DNA from: Pseudomonas fluorescens | GTDB lineage: Bacteria > Pseudomonadota > Gammaproteobacteria > Pseudomonadales > Pseudomonadaceae | DNA: 64,000 nt | Assembly: GCF_000968015.1 (NCBI RefSeq) | Contig: NZ_LACH01000001.1 | Location: 219,629-283,628, forward strand | Direction: 5' to 3' | Translations under genes and position numbers: made by a program | Shown here: one piece after another, positions 63,501 to 64,000 of the stretch | Layout: each line of letters begins with the position of its first letter | Numbering within the stretch: position 1 is the stretch's first letter | The notes under the pieces: generated by a model | Told to the model about the DNA's origin: nothing | Seen by the model: the letters and a program-made list of their open reading frames with translations, nothing else | Databases searched by the model: none

Positions 63501-64000
63501 ACCGCTGACACCACCAGCCTGACCTTGAGCGCTACCGGCTCGGTTCAGGAAGGTGGGCAGATCGTCTACACCGCGACGCTGTCCCATGCCGCCGGCAGCG
63601 ACATGACCGTGAAGCTGAGCAACGGCGCGACCATCACCATCTTGAAAGACGCCGTCTCCGGGCAGATCAGCGTGGCTGCGCCGAAAGATGACGTGTACCT
63701 GGATGCAGGCAAAGTCACCGCCAGCATCGATCAAGTCAGCGGCGGCAAATTTGAAAGCCTGGTGCCGGACAAGTCTGCGGTGTCTACGAACATCACCGAC
63801 ACCATCGACGCCACCACCGTGAAGCTGACCGCCTCGCCGAGCGTGAACGAGAACGGCACCATCACCTACACCGCGACCCTGACCGACGCCAATGGCAAAC
63901 TGGTCACGGCGCAGAAAGATCCGGTCACCGTCACCCTCGACAGCGGCAAAACCATCACCATCGCCGTCGGCGAAAGCATCGGCACCTTGTCGGTGGCAGC
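54591..64000 (+). CDS. lapA: LapA-type giant cell-surface adhesin (5' part, runs off the window)
   Basis: About 3136 codons are visible without a stop. Residues 1-105 are the LapA retention module (VVAIVKSIVGQVFAVSPEGV, LELADGRTLDLGRDTQW). TAAG at residues 107-110 is the LapG cleavage site. A Gly-rich linker and a short Ser/Thr region lead into repeats of 100 residues from about 55100 onward. Missing in the window are the C-terminal VWA, RTX repeats and secretion signal expected for LapA. The protein is exported by LapBCE, held in LapE, and mediates irreversible attachment. LapD and LapG, needed for c-di-GMP-controlled release, must be encoded elsewhere. Confidence 0.93.
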   Translation, partial: MSSVVAIVKSIVGQVFAVSPEGVRRVLVEGDRLFVGDQVDTGAAGAVTLELADGRTLDLGRDTQWSGSDPDSSTDLAQATAQAAPSVEELQQAIVAGADPTTDLEATAAGPTVMSGGGSTGGGHSFVALEATAGRVDPTIGFPTAGISTATLAEQNTLGGQSANTSANVQRESTLTLSATPTITEAGGVLVYTATLTQAPLTDLTITLSNGSVIVIQAGQLTGTVNVPLVPNDTVYSDPTQINVTVTGTTGGSGIIVTPPTTPAVTQVTDTVDTTTVTLTAGTNVTEGGQITYTATLTNPAQTPVTITLSNGSIITIDAGKTTGTVNVDTPANDVYQNDSTVSTTITGATGGNFENLVPNPAPAVTTITDSPDTTTVTLTAGSTVTEGGQITYTATLTNPAQTPVTVTLSNGSTITIEAGKTTGSVNVDTPANDVYQNGSTVSTTITGTTGGNFEQLTPSTEPALTTITDSKDNTGLSLTATGTVVEGGQITYTATLTNPAGTPMTVTLSNGSVITIDAGKTTGSVTVGTPANDVYQNGSTVSTTITGTTGGNFEQLTPSTEPAQTTITDSKDNTGLSLTATGTVVEGGQITYTATLTNPAGAPMTVTLSNGSVITIEAGKTTGSVTVDTAANDVYNNGSTVSTTITGTTGGNFEQLTPSTEPALTTITDSKDDTGLSLSASTVVAEGGSIVYTANLTHAAGTPVTVTLSNGAVITIAANATSGSVTVDAPKDDVYIDAGKVSATISTATGGNFENLVPSTVPAVTEVTDTINTSTVSLTANGSVTEGGTVVYTASVTAPVTDSPVVVALSNGQTITIPVGSSSASVNFIAPNDALAGGGSLSVKIDDAKGGNYEKLEVDSKPANTSITDTADTTTVSLTATDSVAEGGSIVYTATLTNAAGTPVTVTLSNGAVITIAANATSGSVTVDAPKDDAYIDAGKVSTTITTATGGNFENLVKSPAAAVTTVTDTLDTSTVTLTATSSVAEGGTVVYTASVGAPVTGSPVVVTLSNGQTITIGVGQSSGTVNAVVSNDVLSGHAPLTNSITKVSGGNYENLVADKTPVSTSVTDTVDTTTLSLSATGNVKEGGQITYTATLTHAAGTPVTVTLSNGATITIDAGKTTGTVKVDAPKDDVYKDAGKLEVTIQDAAGGNFENLVTSPTPAVTNVADTVNTTHLTLSAEKSVLEGSNITYTATLTNAAQTPVTVKLSNGETITIDAGKTTGSVTIAAPSDDVYKDAGKLTVTMTDANGGNFEKLDISKASVTTTVNDTVDSTSLSLSASHTVSEGGQITYTATLSNPTDTAMTVKLSNGAVITIAAGATTGSVDFAAPANTPYIDGGKVQATIASQSGGNFEKVVTDHSPAVTTVTDSADTTGLSLSATGSVAEGGSIVYTATLTNAAGSAMTVTLNNGAVIHIAKGATTGSVNFAAPKDDVYKDAGKVEASITKTAGGNFENLVADKTPAVTDVTDTLNTSTVSLTANSTVAEGGTVVYTASVNAPVTGSPVVVTLSNGQSITIPVGASSASVKYTAPNDALAGGGSLSVKIEGTTGGNYENLVADKTPAVTSVTDVKDTTILSLSATDSVAEGGSIVYTATLTHAAGTPVTVNLSNGAVITIAANATSGSVTVKAPADDVYKDAGKVEATIKDASGGNFENLVTSPAAAVTAVTDTLDTSTVSLTANGTVAEGGTVVYTASVSAEVTGSPVVVTLSNGQTITIPVGASSASVNFTAPNDALAGGGLLSVKIDDAKGGNYEKLEVNDKSADTSITDTVDTTTVSLTATNSVAEGGSIVYTANLTHAAGTPVTVNLSNGAVITIAANATSGSVTVKAPDDDVYKDAGKVEATIKDASGGNFESLVTSPAAAVTEVTDTLNTSTVSLTANGTVAEGGTVVYTASVTAPVTDSPVVVTLSNGQTITIPVGASSASVNFTAPNDALAGGGSLSVKIDDAKGGNYEKLEVSSKSADTSVTDSADTTTLSLSATDSVAEGGSIVYTATLTNAAGTPVTVTLSNGAVITIAANATSGSVTVKAPADDVYKDAGKVEATIKGASGGNFENLVTSPAAAVTEVTDTLNTSTVSLKATPTAAEGGNVVYTASVTSKVTGKDVVVTLANGEKITIPVGESTASITVKAPNDALVGHEPLTNAIKDVTGGNYENLVADKTPTSTAISDTLDTTKVTMTASGQVLEGGNITYTANLTNAAGTDMTVKLSNGESIVIKAGDKSGSITVPAPADDVYKDGSKITVRIDSTSGGDFEKLDVNKAAHNTTVKDTIDTTTLKLSADVGTVSEGGQINYTATLNHPADTAMTVTLSNGLVINIKAGESSGSASYTVPNNVYTGAADVQTSIKETTGGNFEKLDTDPSAVVTKVTDTADTTNLTLSASGSVQEGGQIVYTATLSQAAGSNMTVKLSNGATITILKDAVSGHVSVAAPKDDVYKDAGKVEATIKETTGGNFENLVTSPATAVTEVTDTINTSTVSLSANGTVAEGGTVVYTASVTAPVTDSPLVVTLSNGQTITIPVGSSSASVNFIAPNDALAGGGSLSVKIDDAKGGNYEKLEVNGKPANTSITDTADTTTVSLSATESVAEGGSIVYTANLTHAAGTPVTVTLSNGAVITIAADATSGSVTVAAPKDDAYIDAGKLSATITTATGGNFENLVKSPAAAVTEVTDTINTSTVSLTANGTVAEGGTVVYTASVSAEVTGSPVVVTLSNGQTITIPVGSSSASVNFVAPNDALAGGGSLSVKIDDAKGGNFEKLSIDGKPADTAVSDTVDTTKVTMTASDYVVEGGTITYTVNLSNAAGTDMTVKLSNGENVVIKAGDKSGSITIPAPADDVYQDGSKITVGIASTDGGNFEKLDVSKTTHTTTVNDTTDTTTLKLSADVSTVGEGGQITYTATLSHPADTAMTVTLNNGLVINIKAGESSGSVPYTVPNDIYTGASPVRAAIADSAGGNFEKLDTDRSAVVTQVTDTADTTSLTLSATGSVQEGGQIVYTATLSHAAGSDMTVKLSNGATITILKDAVSGQISVAAPKDDVYLDAGKVTASIDQVSGGKFESLVPDKSAVSTNITDTIDATTVKLTASPSVNENGTITYTATLTDANGKLVTAQKDPVTVTLDSGKTITIAVGESIGTLSVA
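55100..63780 (+). repeat. 29 repeats of exactly 300 bp in lapA
   Basis: Equivalent positions recur every 300 bases from about 55201 to 63601 with no insertion or deletion. Two main types alternate: one with NGAVITIAANATSGSVTV and KDDVY, the other with NGQTITIPVGSSSASVNF and DALAGGGSLSV. The next unit, from about 63780, has an insertion (AQKDPV) that breaks the period. Long reverse-strand frames here are shadows. Confidence 0.9.

Noticed and set aside
54588..63734. Long reverse-strand open frames (up to 699 codons) rich in Gly, Asp and Arg
   Set aside because: They lie opposite lapA, share its 300-bp period and have no ribosome sites. They are shadows of a repetitive high-GC gene.

Overview
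The window looks like chromosomal DNA from a member of the Pseudomonas fluorescens group. The evidence is high GC with Pseudomonas codon use, many paired REP elements with the core GGGAGCGAGCTTGCTCGC, and a LapA-type giant adhesin with a lapE-lapB-lapC export operon beside it. A DUF6124-type gene with a structured leader, which I associate with pseudomonads from memory, fits as well. No phage integrase, transposase, rRNA, tRNA or CRISPR array was recognised.

Layout. 0-1.2 kb: the tail of an unidentified gene and an Abi_2-type abortive-infection gene. 1.2-4.6 kb: a reverse-strand run with a YfbK-like VWA lipoprotein, an ECF sigma factor and a probable anti-sigma membrane protein, then a small acidic protein and a possible coupled micro-ORF. 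4.7-9.5 kb: single genes (PEBP-like protein, Rieske/FAD oxidoreductase, YdgA-like DUF945 protein, a membrane protein). 9.5-14.7 kb: a tightly coupled marR-FUSC-DUF1656-HlyD-OMF efflux operon. 14.7-18.2 kb: orphan Phd-type antitoxin, DUF2789, YbaK-like deacylase, NfeD/stomatin pair, DUF6124 gene.

18.3-38.6 kb is the most unusual part. One reverse-strand run encodes a sulfotransferase, a 2630-residue surface-type protein (LEPR motif, DUF4347, Gly-rich region, 18 Ig-like repeats), a TolC lipoprotein, an APS kinase, an Asp/Asn beta-hydroxylase-like protein and a second sulfotransferase. Beside it lie a GT39 glycosyltransferase, a phage-tail-collar protein with a DUF6916-like partner, and an operon of two HlyD adaptors (one with a GAF-like domain), an M50 metalloprotease fused to a lipoyl/HlyD region, and a GNAT acetyltransferase. 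I infer that these form one export and modification system: HlyD/M50/TolC parts would move the giant protein (or the collar protein) out, and PAPS made by the APS kinase would feed the two sulfotransferases. No ABC ATPase is visible in this cluster.

38.6-49.3 kb: a NYN-domain protein behind a promoter-hairpin leader, an EmrAB-type efflux operon whose outer-membrane gene carries a REP pair in its 5' coding end, a LysR regulator, and a sulfonate-type ABC importer with a TauD-family dioxygenase. 49.3-64 kb: the lapEBC type I secretion operon, divergent from lapA, which runs off the window end. LapA has the retention module, a TAAG site at residues 107-110, and at least 29 repeats of exactly 300 bp. 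lapD and lapG are not in the window.
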